A stretch of 64,000 nt of DNA, from positions 695,001 to 759,000 of the forward strand of contig NZ_FNSK01000001.1 in the NCBI RefSeq assembly GCF_900105075.1. Direction: 5' to 3'. This stretch comes from Rhodobacter sp. 24-YEA-8. Lineage in GTDB: Bacteria; Pseudomonadota; Alphaproteobacteria; Rhodobacterales; Rhodobacteraceae. Positions 19,465 to 29,522 of this stretch are shown in pieces; position 1 is the first letter of the stretch; every line of letters starts with the position of its first letter. Both the position numbers and the translations under genes were made by a program. The notes below the pieces were generated by a model, which saw nothing but the letters and a program-made list of their open reading frames with translations, did not search any database and was not told the origin of the DNA.

Positions 19465-19657
19465 TAGCGTGCAGCGGCCTTTTGCGCCGCAGGTCCTTCG
19501 GTCCGGAATTGCGCCGGACAGCACGCGACACTTCCGGCGGCACCGGACAGATCCGGGCCGGAAAAAAGGTGGCCCCTGAGCGCCACTTTCCAAAAGGGCA
19601 CCGCAAAATAAAAGCCGCGGGCCCATCAACTCTGACCAACAGGAGGGGGATTTGAGC

Positions 19658-21262
19658 ATGAATGATGCGGGAACGGGGCGTGAGGAGAACACGCTTCATC
19701 GGGTGATTGGCTGGCCTGCGGCCTTTTGGGTGGCGGCCGGCGTCCCTGCGCTGGTCTTGTTTTCCATTGGCGGGATTGCTGCGACCGTCGGTACGCCGAG
19801 CTGGGTGATCTGGATCATCTCGGTCGCCTTTGGCTTTATCCAGGCGCATACCTATGCCGAGATCGCGGGTCTTTTCCCGTCGAAAAGCGGCGGCGCCTCG
19901 GTTTACGGGGCTTCGGCCTGGGTGCGTTATTCCAAGGTGATCGCGCCCTTGTCAGTCTGGTGCAACTGGCTTGCCTGGACGCCGGTGCTGGCGATCGGGT
20001 CGGGTCTGGCGGCGGGCTATATGCTGAACGCCTTCGCCCCGGCCGATTCGGCGCTGCTGTCCTGGCAGATCACGCTGGCGGATCTGGGCTTTCTGAAAGA
20101 GGGGATCACACTGAGGATCAACGCCACCTTCTTCATCGGGGCGGCGGTGTTGCTGGCGGTGTTTGCGATCCAGCATCGCGGTATCCTTTCAACCGCGCGG
20201 ATCCAGACAATTTTCGGCATTGCAGTGATCGTGCCATTGCTGGTGGTGGGTCTCGTGCCGCTGCTCTCGGGCAATGTCCATTCCGAGAACCTCTTCCCGC
20301 TGGTGCCGATGGCGACCGACGAGGCCGGGAATGTTGTCGACGGGATCTGGGACCGCCATGGCATCACGCTGTTCCTCGGTGGCCTCTTTATCGCGGCCTG
20401 GTCGACCTATGCGTTCGAAACATCGATCTGCTACACGTCCGAGTTCCGTCGTCCGGAGCATGATACCGTGCGGGCCATCCTTTTTTCTGGCCTGCTTTGC
20501 GTGGTGATCTTCACGCTCGTGCCGCTGGCCTTCCAGGGCTATCTGGGCGTTGATGGTATCCTGCAGCCGGGCATCGTTGATGGCACGGCAGTCGCCGGTG
20601 TGATGGGCGAGATGGTCGGAGGCGGCGCATTCATCACCAAGCTGATGGTGGTTTTGCTGATCCTTGCGACCATGCTGGCGATCATGACTTCGATGGCGGG
20701 CTCGTCGCGGACGCTCTATCAGGGCTCGGTTGATGGCTGGCTGCCGAAATACCTGTCCCGCGTCAATGAACACGGGGCACCGGTCACCGCCATGTGGACG
20801 GATCTCGCCTTTAACCTGATCCTGCTGATGATGTCGGATTACCTGTTTGTGCTGGCGGTTTCCAACTGCTGCTACCTGATCTTCAACTTCCTCAACCTCA
20901 ATTCCGGCTGGATCCACCGCATCGACAATGCGGATGTGCCGCGCCCCTGGCGCTGCCCGACGATCCTGATGGCGGCAGGTGTGGCGCTCAGCTTCGTCAA
21001 TATGGTGCTGCTTGGCGCCGGGGCGAACGTCTGGGGGGCAGGGACGCTGATGTCGGGCATCGTGGCGGCGGCTTTGATCATCCCGGTCTTTGCCTGGCGC
21101 CATTATGTCACCGACAAGGGTAGGTTCCCCGACCGGATGCTTGAAGATCTTGGCGTCTCGTCGCGCGATCTGCTGGTGAAGAAGGCCGGGATCCTGCCCT
21201 ATCTGGTGCTGGCTGCCGGTATCGCGGTGGCGGCGGCCTCGAACATGTATTTCACCCTCTGA
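19658..21262 (+). CDS. APC-superfamily amino acid/polyamine permease
   Basis: Inner-membrane transporter of 534 residues with about 12 hydrophobic segments. The N-terminal helix 1 region has FSIGGIAATVGTPSW (Gly-rich substrate loop), helix 2/3 has EIAGLFPSKSGGASVYG, and helix 6 has AAWSTYAFETSICYTSEF, all features of the APC fold. The start was set at the ATG 11 bases from AGGAGG; a TTG six bases earlier is also possible. It is monocistronic with a strong terminator. Substrate not determined. Confidence 0.85.
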   Translation: MNDAGTGREENTLHRVIGWPAAFWVAAGVPALVLFSIGGIAATVGTPSWVIWIISVAFGFIQAHTYAEIAGLFPSKSGGASVYGASAWVRYSKVIAPLSVWCNWLAWTPVLAIGSGLAAGYMLNAFAPADSALLSWQITLADLGFLKEGITLRINATFFIGAAVLLAVFAIQHRGILSTARIQTIFGIAVIVPLLVVGLVPLLSGNVHSENLFPLVPMATDEAGNVVDGIWDRHGITLFLGGLFIAAWSTYAFETSICYTSEFRRPEHDTVRAILFSGLLCVVIFTLVPLAFQGYLGVDGILQPGIVDGTAVAGVMGEMVGGGAFITKLMVVLLILATMLAIMTSMAGSSRTLYQGSVDGWLPKYLSRVNEHGAPVTAMWTDLAFNLILLMMSDYLFVLAVSNCCYLIFNFLNLNSGWIHRIDNADVPRPWRCPTILMAAGVALSFVNMVLLGAGANVWGAGTLMSGIVAAALIIPVFAWRHYVTDKGRFPDRMLEDLGVSSRDLLVKKAGILPYLVLAAGIAVAAASNMYFTL

Positions 21263-21281
21263 TCTGCGATCAGATATGAAG

Positions 21282-21318
21282 AAGGCGCGCAGGGGATATC
21301 CCTTGCGCGCCTTTTTTC
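21282..21318. terminator. Bidirectional terminator after the permease
   Basis: AAGGCGCGCA arm, GGGATATCCC in the loop region, TGCGCGCCTT arm and a T-run. It serves the permease (+) and the convergent ABM gene (-). Confidence 0.85.
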
Positions 21319-21335
21319 ATGAGCTGAGGCTCGGA

Positions 21336-21620
21336 TCAGAACGCATCCATCAGAAGGAAGGTCCCCTCCTGCCGGCGCAGCGCGTCAATTTGCGGCACCA
21401 GGCGGCGGAAATGCTCGGTCTCGCAATGCAGATCCAGGGCGGCACGATCCGGCCAGGTCTCGACAAAGATGAAATGACCGGGATCTTTCTGATTGGTGAA
21501 CAGATCATAGCTGATGCACAGGGCTTCGGCCTGGCTCAGCCGCACCAGTTCCTCATAAAGCGGACGCACTTCGGCAAGCGCCTCCGGGCGGATGAAATCC
21601 TGCGCGATGACTTTCAGCAT
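21336..21620 (-). CDS. Antibiotic-biosynthesis-monooxygenase (ABM) domain protein, putative quinol monooxygenase
   Basis: 94 residues forming one dimeric ferredoxin-like ABM domain (start MLKVIAQDFI; middle ISYDLFTNQKDPGHFIFVETW; end HFRRLVPQIDAL). YgiN-type proteins act on quinols or detoxify small metabolites; the substrate here is unknown. The start follows the DUF2842 gene by one base, so the two are cotranscribed with purA upstream on the same strand. Confidence 0.85.
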   Translation of the reverse strand: MLKVIAQDFIRPEALAEVRPLYEELVRLSQAEALCISYDLFTNQKDPGHFIFVETWPDRAALDLHCETEHFRRLVPQIDALRRQEGTFLLMDAF

Positions 21621-21621
21621 G

Positions 21622-21876
21622 TCAGGGCCCCTTTGGCGCCCCGGGGTCGGGCTGGCCGATCCCGAGGAAAATCCTGCGCAAAGGCAGCGCCCAGGCAAGG
21701 CCGAGGCCGATGAAGATCATCGCTTCCAGGAACAGGGGCATCCGCTCGCCAGGCTCTGACCACCAGGCATCATTCGCCAGCCCGATCAGCACCAGCGTGA
21801 CAAAGCAATAGACCGGCACCCCGATCACGAGGATCAGGAGCGCCAGATTTTTGCGTTTGCGGTAGCTGAGCGCCAT
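21622..21876 (-). CDS. DUF2842 family membrane protein
   Basis: 84 residues with two membrane helices (about 11-33 and 50-67) and the family C terminus LRRIFLGIGQPDP. Found in alphaproteobacteria; no function is known. It starts four bases after the purA stop and is followed by the ABM gene, so it belongs to a purA operon. Confidence 0.85.
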   Translation of the reverse strand: MALSYRKRKNLALLILVIGVPVYCFVTLVLIGLANDAWWSEPGERMPLFLEAMIFIGLGLAWALPLRRIFLGIGQPDPGAPKGP

Positions 21877-21880
21877 CAGC

Positions 21881-23173
21881 TCAGTCCGCGAAAGGGTCGG
21901 TGACGAGGATGGTGTCGTCGCGTTCCGGGCTGGTCGACAGCAGGGCGACCGGGCATTGGATCAGCTCTTCAATGCGGCGGACATATTTCACCGCAGCCCC
22001 GGGAAGGTCATTCCAGGACCTGGCACCTTGCGTCGATTCGCTCCAGCCTTCCATCTCTTCATAGATCGGCTTCACCCGGGCCTGAAGGTTCGCAGCCGTC
22101 GGCAGATAGTCGTAACGTTCGCCATCAAGGTCATAGCCGACGCAGATTTTCAGCGTTTTGAACCCGTCAAGCACATCGAGCTTGGTGAGCGCGATGCCCG
22201 ATACGCCCGAGGTCGCGCAGGTCTGGCGCACCAGCGTCGCATCGAACCAGCCACAGCGGCGTTTCCTGCCGGTGACGGTGCCGAATTCATGGCCGCGCTG
22301 GCCCAGACGCTCGCCGTCTTCATCGAACAGTTCGGTCGGGAAGGGGCCTTCGCCGACGCGGGTGGTATAGGCCTTGACGATCCCCAGCACGAAATCAATC
22401 GAGGTCGGCCCGAGGCCCACACCGGTCGCGGCCATGCCCGCAAGGGTGTTCGACGAGGTCACATAGGGATAGGTTCCGAAATCGACATCCAGCAGCGAGC
22501 CCTGCGCGCCTTCAAACAGGATGCGCTTGCCGGCGCGGCGCGCCTCGGTCAGATGCTTCCAGACCGGTTTCGCATAGGGCAGGATCTTGCCCGCAACCTC
22601 TTGCAGCGCGGCTTTGAGGGCGCTCACATCAACCGGCTCCAGCCCGAGGCCGTTGCGCAGGGCGTTGTGATGGGTCAGCAGCCGGTCGATACGGGTATCC
22701 AGCGTTGCCTCATCGGCCAGATCCGCCACGCGGATCGAGCGGCGACCGACCTTATCCTCATAGGCCGGCCCGATGCCACGCCCGGTGGTGCCGATCTTGC
22801 CAACCGAATTCTGCGCCTCGCGGGCGCGGTCCAATTCGCCATGGATCGACAGGATCAGCGGCGTGTTTTCCGCGATGATCAGGTTGTCAGGGTTGATCTC
22901 AACCCCCTGCGCCGAGAGCTTTTCGATCTCGGCCAGCAGCGCCCAGGGGTCAAGCACCACACCATTGCCGATCACCGACAGCTTGCCGCCCCGCACGATG
23001 CCCGAGGGCAACAGCGAAAGCTTATAGACATTGCCGTCGATCACCAGCGTATGGCCGGCATTATGGCCGCCCTGGAACCGGGCAACGATATCGGCCCGCT
23101 CCGAGAGCCAGTCGACGATCTTGCCTTTACCCTCGTCACCCCATTGGGCGCCTACGACAACCACATTGGCCAT
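21881..23173 (-). CDS. purA: Adenylosuccinate synthetase
   Basis: Joins IMP and aspartate with GTP to make adenylosuccinate, the first committed step to AMP. 430 residues, full length. Motifs are [11 protein letters not shown] (about 8-18, GTP loop), GGHNAGHT (about 35-42), [13 protein letters not shown] (about 129-141), [21 protein letters not shown] (split: [19 protein letters not shown]) and [10 protein letters not shown]. It is the first gene of a purA-DUF2842-ABM operon and diverges from sdaA. Confidence 0.97.
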   Translation of the reverse strand: MANVVVVGAQWGDEGKGKIVDWLSERADIVARFQGGHNAGHTLVIDGNVYKLSLLPSGIVRGGKLSVIGNGVVLDPWALLAEIEKLSAQGVEINPDNLIIAENTPLILSIHGELDRAREAQNSVGKIGTTGRGIGPAYEDKVGRRSIRVADLADEATLDTRIDRLLTHHNALRNGLGLEPVDVSALKAALQEVAGKILPYAKPVWKHLTEARRAGKRILFEGAQGSLLDVDFGTYPYVTSSNTLAGMAATGVGLGPTSIDFVLGIVKAYTTRVGEGPFPTELFDEDGERLGQRGHEFGTVTGRKRRCGWFDATLVRQTCATSGVSGIALTKLDVLDGFKTLKICVGYDLDGERYDYLPTAANLQARVKPIYEEMEGWSESTQGARSWNDLPGAAVKYVRRIEELIQCPVALLSTSPERDDTILVTDPFAD

Positions 23174-23398
23174 TGAGCAGCCTGCCTTTGCGAAAGAAAA
23201 AATGCGGCTGAGCTATAGCGGCTGTGTCGTCCGGGGGAAACAGGAAAAACCGGTGACACGCCAAACCTGCCTGCGTCCGCACAAACCCATGCAGCTCAAT
23301 GAAAGCCGCTCGCAGGATTGCTTCTGTCGTTTTAGCGCTTACCTGTAAAGCCGCGCCCGGTCATTCTGGCGCGAGAAAACAAGCCAGGATTCGCGCGA

Positions 23399-24778
23399 AT
23401 GTTCCTTTCGGTCTTTGATATGTTCAAAGTGGGGATCGGCCCCTCGTCGAGCCATACGATGGGCCCGATGGTGGCGGGGGCCCGCTTTCTGGACCGGCTG
23501 CGCAATTCGCCATTCCAGGTGAAAGGGGTGCGGGCGGTGCTGCATGGCTCGCTGGCCTTTACCGGGGTAGGCCATGCGACCGATCGCGCGACCGTGCTGG
23601 GCCTCGCAGGATTCGTGCCGGAAAGCTATGATAACGACAAGGCCGAGGCGGCACTGGCCGCGATCCGCGCGACGAAGACGGTGACGCCGCCGGGTCTTCC
23701 GCCACTGGCCTTTGATCCGACCACCGATCTCAGCTTTGATTTCGGCCCGTCTTTGCCGGGTCACGCCAATGGCATGGTGCTGAAAGCGACCGATGCCGAA
23801 GGTGATGTGATATTCGAAGAGATCTATTACTCGATCGGTGGCGGTTTCGTCCTTACCGCCGAAGAGCTTGCAGATCAGGCCGGGGGTGGTGCCCGGGCCA
23901 AGGCAGATGTGCCCTGGCCCTTTGAATCCGCGGCTGAAATGCTTGAGATGTCGAAGAAATCCGGCCTTACGGTCGCGGCGATGAAACGGCAGAACGAGCT
24001 GAAATATCGTTCGGCCCCGGATCTGGATCGCGGCATGGCGCGGATCTGGGAGGTGATGAACAACTGCATCGACCGCGGCATCGAGGTCGATGGTATCCTG
24101 CCCGGCGGGCTGAAGGTGCGCAGGCGGGCAAAAGGCATTTATGACGCGCTCCAGACCGAGCGCGGACTGAACCTTGTGGCGCCGCATACGATCAATGACT
24201 GGATGTCGCTTTACGCGATGGCGGTGAATGAGGAAAACGCCGCAGGAGGGCAGGTGGTGACCGCGCCCACGAATGGCGCCGCCGGCGTGGTGCCGGCAGT
24301 GATCCGTTACTGGCTTGACCATGTACCGGGGGCCTCCGCGTCGAAAGTGGGCGATTTCCTGCTGACCGCGGCCGCCATCGGGGGGCTGTGCAAACATAAT
24401 GCCTCGATCTCGGGCGCGGAATGCGGCTGCCAGGCCGAGGTGGGCTCTGCCGCCGCCATGGCCGCAGCCGGGCTTTGCGCTGTGATGGGGGGGACACCGG
24501 AACAGGTGGAAAACGCAGCCGAAATCGCGCTCGAACACCATCTCGGCATGACCTGCGACCCGGTCAAAGGCCTCGTCCAGGTCCCCTGTATCGAGCGCAA
24601 CGGCCTCGGCGCGATCAAGGCGGTTTCGGCCGCTTCCCTCTCCCTGCGCGGGGACGGCCAGCACCTCGTCAGCCTCGACGCCTGTATCGAGACCATGCGT
24701 CAGACCGGACATGACATGCATGAGAAATACAAGGAAACCTCGCTGGGAGGCCTTGCGGTCAACGTGCCCAATTGCTGA
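23399..24778 (+). CDS. sdaA: L-serine ammonia-lyase, iron-sulfur type
   Basis: Deaminates L-serine to pyruvate. Single-chain enzyme of 459 residues with the N-terminal beta domain ([14 protein letters not shown], about 12-25) fused to the alpha domain. Cysteines for the [4Fe-4S] cluster are seen in [20 protein letters not shown] (about 332-351) and in [15 protein letters not shown] (about 383-397). The substrate loop is [13 protein letters not shown]. It is followed by an inverted pair of dispersed repeats. Confidence 0.96.
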   Translation: MFLSVFDMFKVGIGPSSSHTMGPMVAGARFLDRLRNSPFQVKGVRAVLHGSLAFTGVGHATDRATVLGLAGFVPESYDNDKAEAALAAIRATKTVTPPGLPPLAFDPTTDLSFDFGPSLPGHANGMVLKATDAEGDVIFEEIYYSIGGGFVLTAEELADQAGGGARAKADVPWPFESAAEMLEMSKKSGLTVAAMKRQNELKYRSAPDLDRGMARIWEVMNNCIDRGIEVDGILPGGLKVRRRAKGIYDALQTERGLNLVAPHTINDWMSLYAMAVNEENAAGGQVVTAPTNGAAGVVPAVIRYWLDHVPGASASKVGDFLLTAAAIGGLCKHNASISGAECGCQAEVGSAAAMAAAGLCAVMGGTPEQVENAAEIALEHHLGMTCDPVKGLVQVPCIERNGLGAIKAVSAASLSLRGDGQHLVSLDACIETMRQTGHDMHEKYKETSLGGLAVNVPNC

Positions 24779-24813
24779 GCGCCGTGCCACTTGCCGGCTC
24801 CGGAAGCCTCCGG

Positions 24814-24880
24814 CGGGGATATTTAAGAGACAGATGAAAGGTGCAGCTTCTTTCATCTGTCCTTAAATATCCCGGGGGTG
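24814..24880. repeat. Dispersed intergenic repeat, two inverted copies
   Basis: GGGGATATTTAAGAGACAGATGAAAG (24814-24840 region) is followed, nine bases later, by its near-exact reverse complement ending in CTTAAATATCCCGGGG (to 24877), so the pair could form a long hairpin. It lies between sdaA and rpiA and may act as a terminator. It matches the repeats at 11450, 45161 and 52423. Confidence 0.75.
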
Positions 24881-25007
24881 AGGCTCCTCAGGAGCCGAGG
24901 GGGCAGGGCCCCCTTTCTCTGCGGCCAAAAGCCTTTTGCCCTCCGGCTGCGATTGAGGTAAGCCCGGGCCCAGGCCGCGCGCCGCTGTCACAGCCCGGAG
25001 ACCCCCC

Positions 25008-25793
25008 ATGCCTGCCGATCTGAACCCCATCGACAAAGCCAAATTCGTTGCCGCCAAACGGGCGGTGGAATTCGTCGAGGACGGGATGAAACTCGGGCTC
25101 GGTACCGGATCGACCGCGGCCTGGATGGTGCGCTGTCTGGCAGAGCGCGTGCGCGAAGAGGGGCTGCGGGTCACCTCGGTTGCGACCTCCAGCCGCACGG
25201 CTGAGCTTGCCACCAGCCTCGGGCTGAGTGTTCGCAGCCTTGATGAGGTGCGCTGGCTCGATCTGACGATTGACGGCGCCGACGAATTCGACCCCGATCT
25301 CAACCTGATCAAGGGTGGCGGCGCCGCGCTTTTGCAGGAGAAGATCGTCGCCACAGCCTCGGATCAGATGATTGTCATCGCCGATGCCGCGAAAGAGGTC
25401 GCGCGGCTTGGCGCTTTCCCGCTGCCGGTCGAGGTGATTCCCTTTGGCTGGCAGACCACCAGGGCGCTGATCGAGGAAACCCTTGTCGCGATGGATGTGA
25501 TGACGCGCGATGTGAGCCTGCGGATGACCGGCGAGCGGGCTCTTGTCACCGATGAGGCCAACCATATTCTCGACCTGCATCTGGGCCGGATCGGCAATCC
25601 GCGCCAGCTGGCGCTGGTGCTCAACCAGATCCCCGGTGTGGTGGAAAACGGTCTTTTCATCGATATCTGCGATATCGTGGTGATCGGGGCGCCGGATGGC
25701 AAAGTCTCGGTGCGCGACATCAATACGGGCTCGGTCACCGATGATCAGATCGTATTCGCACCCACCGACAATATTTTTGCGGATCTCGACTGA
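25008..25793 (+). CDS. rpiA: Ribose-5-phosphate isomerase A
   Basis: Interconverts ribose 5-phosphate and ribulose 5-phosphate in the pentose phosphate pathway. 261 residues. Motifs are LGLGTGSTAAWM (about 27-38, phosphate loop), TIDGADEFD (about 85-93, catalytic Asp) and KGGGAALLQEKI (about 100-111, catalytic Glu and Lys). The stop shares one base with the gor start, so the genes form an operon; rpiA would also link to NADPH supply for gor. Confidence 0.96.
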   Translation: MPADLNPIDKAKFVAAKRAVEFVEDGMKLGLGTGSTAAWMVRCLAERVREEGLRVTSVATSSRTAELATSLGLSVRSLDEVRWLDLTIDGADEFDPDLNLIKGGGAALLQEKIVATASDQMIVIADAAKEVARLGAFPLPVEVIPFGWQTTRALIEETLVAMDVMTRDVSLRMTGERALVTDEANHILDLHLGRIGNPRQLALVLNQIPGVVENGLFIDICDIVVIGAPDGKVSVRDINTGSVTDDQIVFAPTDNIFADLD

Positions 25794-27217
25794 TGGCTTT
25801 TGACTGCGATCTCTTTGTTATCGGCGGCGGCTCGGGCGGCGTGCGCGCCGCACGGATGGCTGCGGCCACCGGCGCAAGCGTTCAGCTGGCCGAGGAAAGC
25901 CGGATGGGGGGCACCTGCGTCATCCGGGGCTGTGTGCCGAAAAAGCTGATGGTTTTCGCCTCGTCTTTCCGCGAATTGCCCTCGCAGGCCCGCGCCTATG
26001 GCTGGGATATTCCGGAGGGCCATTTCGACTGGCAGGCCTTCCGCACCCGCCTTCATACCGAACTTGACCGGCTGGAAGGCGTCTATCGCCGGTTGCTGGA
26101 TGGGTCTGGCGTCACCATCCATGACAGCCGCGCGAAGCTGGTTGACCCGCATGAGGTCGAGCTGGCCGACGGGCGCCGGATTTCGGCGAAACATATCCTG
26201 ATCGCCACCGGCGGGCGCCCCGAGCGCCCCGATCTGCCCGGTGCGGGAATGGGGATCGTCTCGGATGATGTGTTCAATTTTGAAAAGCTGCCCGAGCGGC
26301 TGCTGATCGTCGGTGGCGGTTTCATCGCCTGCGAGATGGCCTGTATCCTTCAGGGTCTCGGTGTCCGGGTCACGCAATTCTACCGCGGCGCCCAGATCCT
26401 GCGCGGCTTTGACGAAGAGGCGCGGGGCCTTGTGGCCGAGGCGATGCGCGCCTCGGGCATCAACCTGCGCGTCGGCACCAATATCGCGGCGATGGGGCCG
26501 AAGGGCGTGTTCGAAGATGGGTTCGACGCACCGGTCTCGGAGCTGCAACTCGAAACGCGCCGGGGGGTTGCAACGGCCGGGCCCTGTGCGGTCCGTTCGA
26601 CCACGGGCGAATTGTGCGAGGTTGACCATGTGCTCTTCGCGACCGGACGGCGGCCGAACAGTGATGGCCTCGGACTGGAAGAGCTGGGCATCGGTATCGG
26701 GCGGCGCGGGCAGATCGAGGTGAATGAATACAGCCAGACCGCCGTGCCTTCGGTCTATGCCATTGGTGATGTCACCGACCGCGTGAACCTGACCCCGGTC
26801 GCGATCCGCGAAGGCATGGCCTTTGTTGATACCGTGTTCCATGGCCGGCCCACGCCGGTCGATCACGACCTGATCCCGATGGCGGTCTTTACCCAGCCGG
26901 AGCTCGGCTCGGTCGGGCTGACCGAAGAGGCGGCGCGCGATCTGGGCCCGATCGAGGTCTATGCGACCAGCTTCCGCCCGATGCGCACCGCCTTTGCCGG
27001 CTCGGATGCGCGGGTTCTGATGAAGCTGATCGTCTGCGCCGACACGCGCCGCGTGCTGGGCTGCCATATCGTCGCGCCCGAGGCGGGCGAGATGATCCAG
27101 CTTGCTGCCATCGCGGTAAAGATGGGCGCGACCAAGGAAGATTTCGACCGCACCTGTGCGGTGCATCCCACCATGGCCGAGGAACTGGTGACGATGCGCA
27201 ACCCTGTGCGCCGGTAA
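25793..27217 (+). CDS. gor: Glutathione-disulfide reductase
   Basis: FAD enzyme that reduces oxidised glutathione with NADPH. 474 residues. The FAD site GGGSGGVRAARMAA (about 10-23), the redox pair in GGTCVIRGCVPKKL (C-x4-C, about 41-54), the NADPH fold GGGFIACEMA (about 179-188), ATGRRPNS, and the C-terminal acid-base His in VHPTMAEE are all present. Its start overlaps the rpiA stop by one base (TGATG). Confidence 0.95.
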   Translation: MAFDCDLFVIGGGSGGVRAARMAAATGASVQLAEESRMGGTCVIRGCVPKKLMVFASSFRELPSQARAYGWDIPEGHFDWQAFRTRLHTELDRLEGVYRRLLDGSGVTIHDSRAKLVDPHEVELADGRRISAKHILIATGGRPERPDLPGAGMGIVSDDVFNFEKLPERLLIVGGGFIACEMACILQGLGVRVTQFYRGAQILRGFDEEARGLVAEAMRASGINLRVGTNIAAMGPKGVFEDGFDAPVSELQLETRRGVATAGPCAVRSTTGELCEVDHVLFATGRRPNSDGLGLEELGIGIGRRGQIEVNEYSQTAVPSVYAIGDVTDRVNLTPVAIREGMAFVDTVFHGRPTPVDHDLIPMAVFTQPELGSVGLTEEAARDLGPIEVYATSFRPMRTAFAGSDARVLMKLIVCADTRRVLGCHIVAPEAGEMIQLAAIAVKMGATKEDFDRTCAVHPTMAEELVTMRNPVRR

Positions 27218-27336
27218 CAATTGCGAAAATCCTGACTTTCCCGCGAGATCGGACCGCAGCGACCCTGCTGTGGCTTGAATTCCGGGGCGGGATGCACAAT
27301 TGAGATCATGATATTGTGAAGGAAAAGGACGTATCG

Positions 27337-28560
27337 ATGGCAGGAGGTCCCTGGGGCGGAGGCGGCGGCGATGATGGTCGCGGCGGGAACCGTGGTTCTG
27401 ACGACGACGGGCGCCGCGGCCCGAACGGGGGTCCGAATGGGGGCCAGAACGGCGGCCCCAATGGTGGCCGGCGTCCGGAAGGCGGGGTGCCGGAAGTCGA
27501 TGATCTTCTGCGCAAGGGGCAGGAGCAGCTGCGTGTCCTGATGGGCGGGCGCGGCGGCCAGCGTGGTAATGGCGGCGGCCCCCGTGGTCCGCAGGGACCG
27601 GGCCTTGGCCCGATCTTTACCAAACAGGGGCTTGTCTTTGGCGCCCTCGCGGCGGCGGCGGCCTGGGCCTTCATGTCCTTCTATACGGTGCGCCCGGAAG
27701 AACGCTCGGTCGAGCTGTTCCTCGGTGAGGCGTCGGGCATCGGCAATCCCGGTCTGAACTTTGCGGCCTGGCCGGTTGTGACCTATGAAAAGGTCCAGGT
27801 GACGGGCGAGCGCACCACCGATATCGGTGCTGCCGACGGCAATGCCGGCGAGCTGATGCTGACCCGCGACCAGAATGTCGTCGATATCGGCTTCCAGGTC
27901 GTGTGGAACATCACCGATCCGCAGGCCTATCTCTTCAGCCTGGCTGATCCCGAGGAAACCATCCGCGCTGTGTCGGAATCCGCGATGCGCGACATCATTG
28001 CGCGTTCGGAACTGTCGCCGATCCTCAACCGCGACCGGGGTGCGATTGCCTCCGATCTGCGGGTGGCGGTGCAATCCACGCTCGACACCTATAATGCCGG
28101 GATCCAGGTCATCCGTGTCAACCTTCGTCGTGCGCAGCCGCCGGCGGATGTGGCGGATGCGTTCCGCGCGGTGCAATCGGCCCAGGCCGAACGCTCGCGG
28201 CTGGAGAACGAGGCTGACGGCTACGCCAACCGCGTGACCGCCGGCGCAAGGGGTGAGGCCGCGCGCCTGACCGAAGAGGCCGAAGCCTACCGCGCCAATG
28301 CGGTGAACTCGGCCGAAGGTGAGGCCGCGCGCTTCGTCTCGGTTTATACCGAATATGTCAAAGCGCCGGAAATCACCCGCCGCCGTCTTTATCTCGAGAC
28401 GATGGAGCGTGTTTACGCGGGCATGAACAAGGTGATCCTTGACGGGGTTGCCGGTGGGGCGAATGGTCAGGGCGTGTTGCCTTTCCTGCCGCTTAATGAA
28501 CTTGGACGCGGGTCTTCCGCAACAGCCGCCGCACCTGCGGCAGCAGGGGGGGCTAACTGA
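27337..28560 (+). CDS. hflK: FtsH protease modulator HflK
   Basis: SPFH-domain membrane protein that with HflC cages the FtsH protease. 407 residues from the ATG with AAGGA eight bases upstream; a GTG at 27316 is possible. The first 50 residues are a Gly/Asn/Arg-rich tract with GGPN and GGQN repeats. One membrane helix (about residues 97-115) precedes the periplasmic SPFH domain (about 120-330). The helical C terminus has Ala/Glu-rich stretches. The stop shares one base with the hflC start. Confidence 0.94.
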   Translation: MAGGPWGGGGGDDGRGGNRGSDDDGRRGPNGGPNGGQNGGPNGGRRPEGGVPEVDDLLRKGQEQLRVLMGGRGGQRGNGGGPRGPQGPGLGPIFTKQGLVFGALAAAAAWAFMSFYTVRPEERSVELFLGEASGIGNPGLNFAAWPVVTYEKVQVTGERTTDIGAADGNAGELMLTRDQNVVDIGFQVVWNITDPQAYLFSLADPEETIRAVSESAMRDIIARSELSPILNRDRGAIASDLRVAVQSTLDTYNAGIQVIRVNLRRAQPPADVADAFRAVQSAQAERSRLENEADGYANRVTAGARGEAARLTEEAEAYRANAVNSAEGEAARFVSVYTEYVKAPEITRRRLYLETMERVYAGMNKVILDGVAGGANGQGVLPFLPLNELGRGSSATAAAPAAAGGAN

Positions 28561-29522
28561 TGCGCTCTGTCATCATTGTTCCCGTGATCGTCGCCCTTGT
28601 CGCAACCGCGCTGTCTTCGGTTTTCATCGTTGATGAACGCAAAAAGGCGCTGGTGCTGCAATTCGGTCAGGTCAAGCAGATCAAGGAAGATGCGGGTCTG
28701 GGCTTCAAGATGCCCTTCATTCAGGAAGTGGTCTATTACGAGGACCGTATTCTGGGCCTGAAAACCGCGCCGATCGAGGTCACGCTGCTGTCGGATCGCC
28801 GGCTGGTGGTGGATGCTTTCGCGCGCTGGCGGATCAGCGATCTCCAGGCATTCCGCCAGGCGGTCGGGGCCGGAGCTGAAGACCGCGCCCAGGCGCTGCT
28901 GAACAACATCCTGCAACAGGCGATTCCCGAGGTGCTGGGTAATACCACCCAGGACCGCGTGCTCAGCCAGGACCGTAACGCGCTGATGAACGAGATCCTG
29001 ACCATCGCGCGGCGCGAAGCGCAGTCGATGGGCGTTCAGGTGATCGACGTGCGGCTGACCCGCACCGACCTGCCGGATGCCAACCTCAAGGCCACCTTCG
29101 ACCGGATGCGCTCGGAACGTGACCGTGAGGCAGCAGACGAGATCGCACGGGGCGGCGAAGCCGCGCAGCGTGTTCGCGCTGCGGCTGACCGGACCGTGGT
29201 CGAGGAAACCTCCTTCGCCCGTCGCAGCGCCGAGGTGATCCGCGGCGAGGCCGATGCAGAGCGCAACGCGATCCTTGCCGATGCCTATGGCGCGGATCCG
29301 GAATTCTTTGCCTTCATCCGCTCGCTCACGGCTTATGAGCAGGCGCTGAAGGGGCAGAATTCCTCGATCGTGATGGAGCCGGACAGCGATTTCTTCGCCT
29401 ATCTGCGTTCGCCGGGAAGCACGGCCTATACGCCGGTCGAGACGCCGGAAAACCTGCCCGCCCCGCCGGTCGCGCCAGAGGCCGTCCCGGCACCGCAACC
29501 GGTCCCGGCTCCGGTCGAGTGA
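28560..29522 (+). CDS. hflC: FtsH protease modulator HflC
   Basis: Partner of HflK, 320 residues, with an N-terminal membrane anchor (about 5-22) then FIVDERKKALVLQFGQV and the SPFH domain. The long helical region (EAADEIARGGEA-type heptads) and a Pro/Ala-rich tail follow. Start overlaps the hflK stop by one base (TGATG), confirming the hflKC operon. A terminator follows, before the Deg protease gene. Confidence 0.94.
   Translation: MRSVIIVPVIVALVATALSSVFIVDERKKALVLQFGQVKQIKEDAGLGFKMPFIQEVVYYEDRILGLKTAPIEVTLLSDRRLVVDAFARWRISDLQAFRQAVGAGAEDRAQALLNNILQQAIPEVLGNTTQDRVLSQDRNALMNEILTIARREAQSMGVQVIDVRLTRTDLPDANLKATFDRMRSERDREAADEIARGGEAAQRVRAAADRTVVEETSFARRSAEVIRGEADAERNAILADAYGADPEFFAFIRSLTAYEQALKGQNSSIVMEPDSDFFAYLRSPGSTAYTPVETPENLPAPPVAPEAVPAPQPVPAPVE

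Larger units (their letters stand above)
19059..19657. other. 599-base intergenic region before the APC permease
   Basis: Holds the terminator above, an A/T-rich patch at about 19250-19290, a possible small minus-strand gene (19273-19464) and the AGGAGG box of the permease. Nothing else was recognised. Confidence 0.5.

Noticed and set aside
27295..27318. CACAAT...ATTGTG inverted repeat before hflK
   Set aside because: Only six-base arms with an unpaired centre; too weak to call an operator.
27428..27475. GGPN/GGQN repeats in the DNA of hflK
   Set aside because: They encode the normal Gly/Asn-rich N terminus of HflK, not a separate repeat element.
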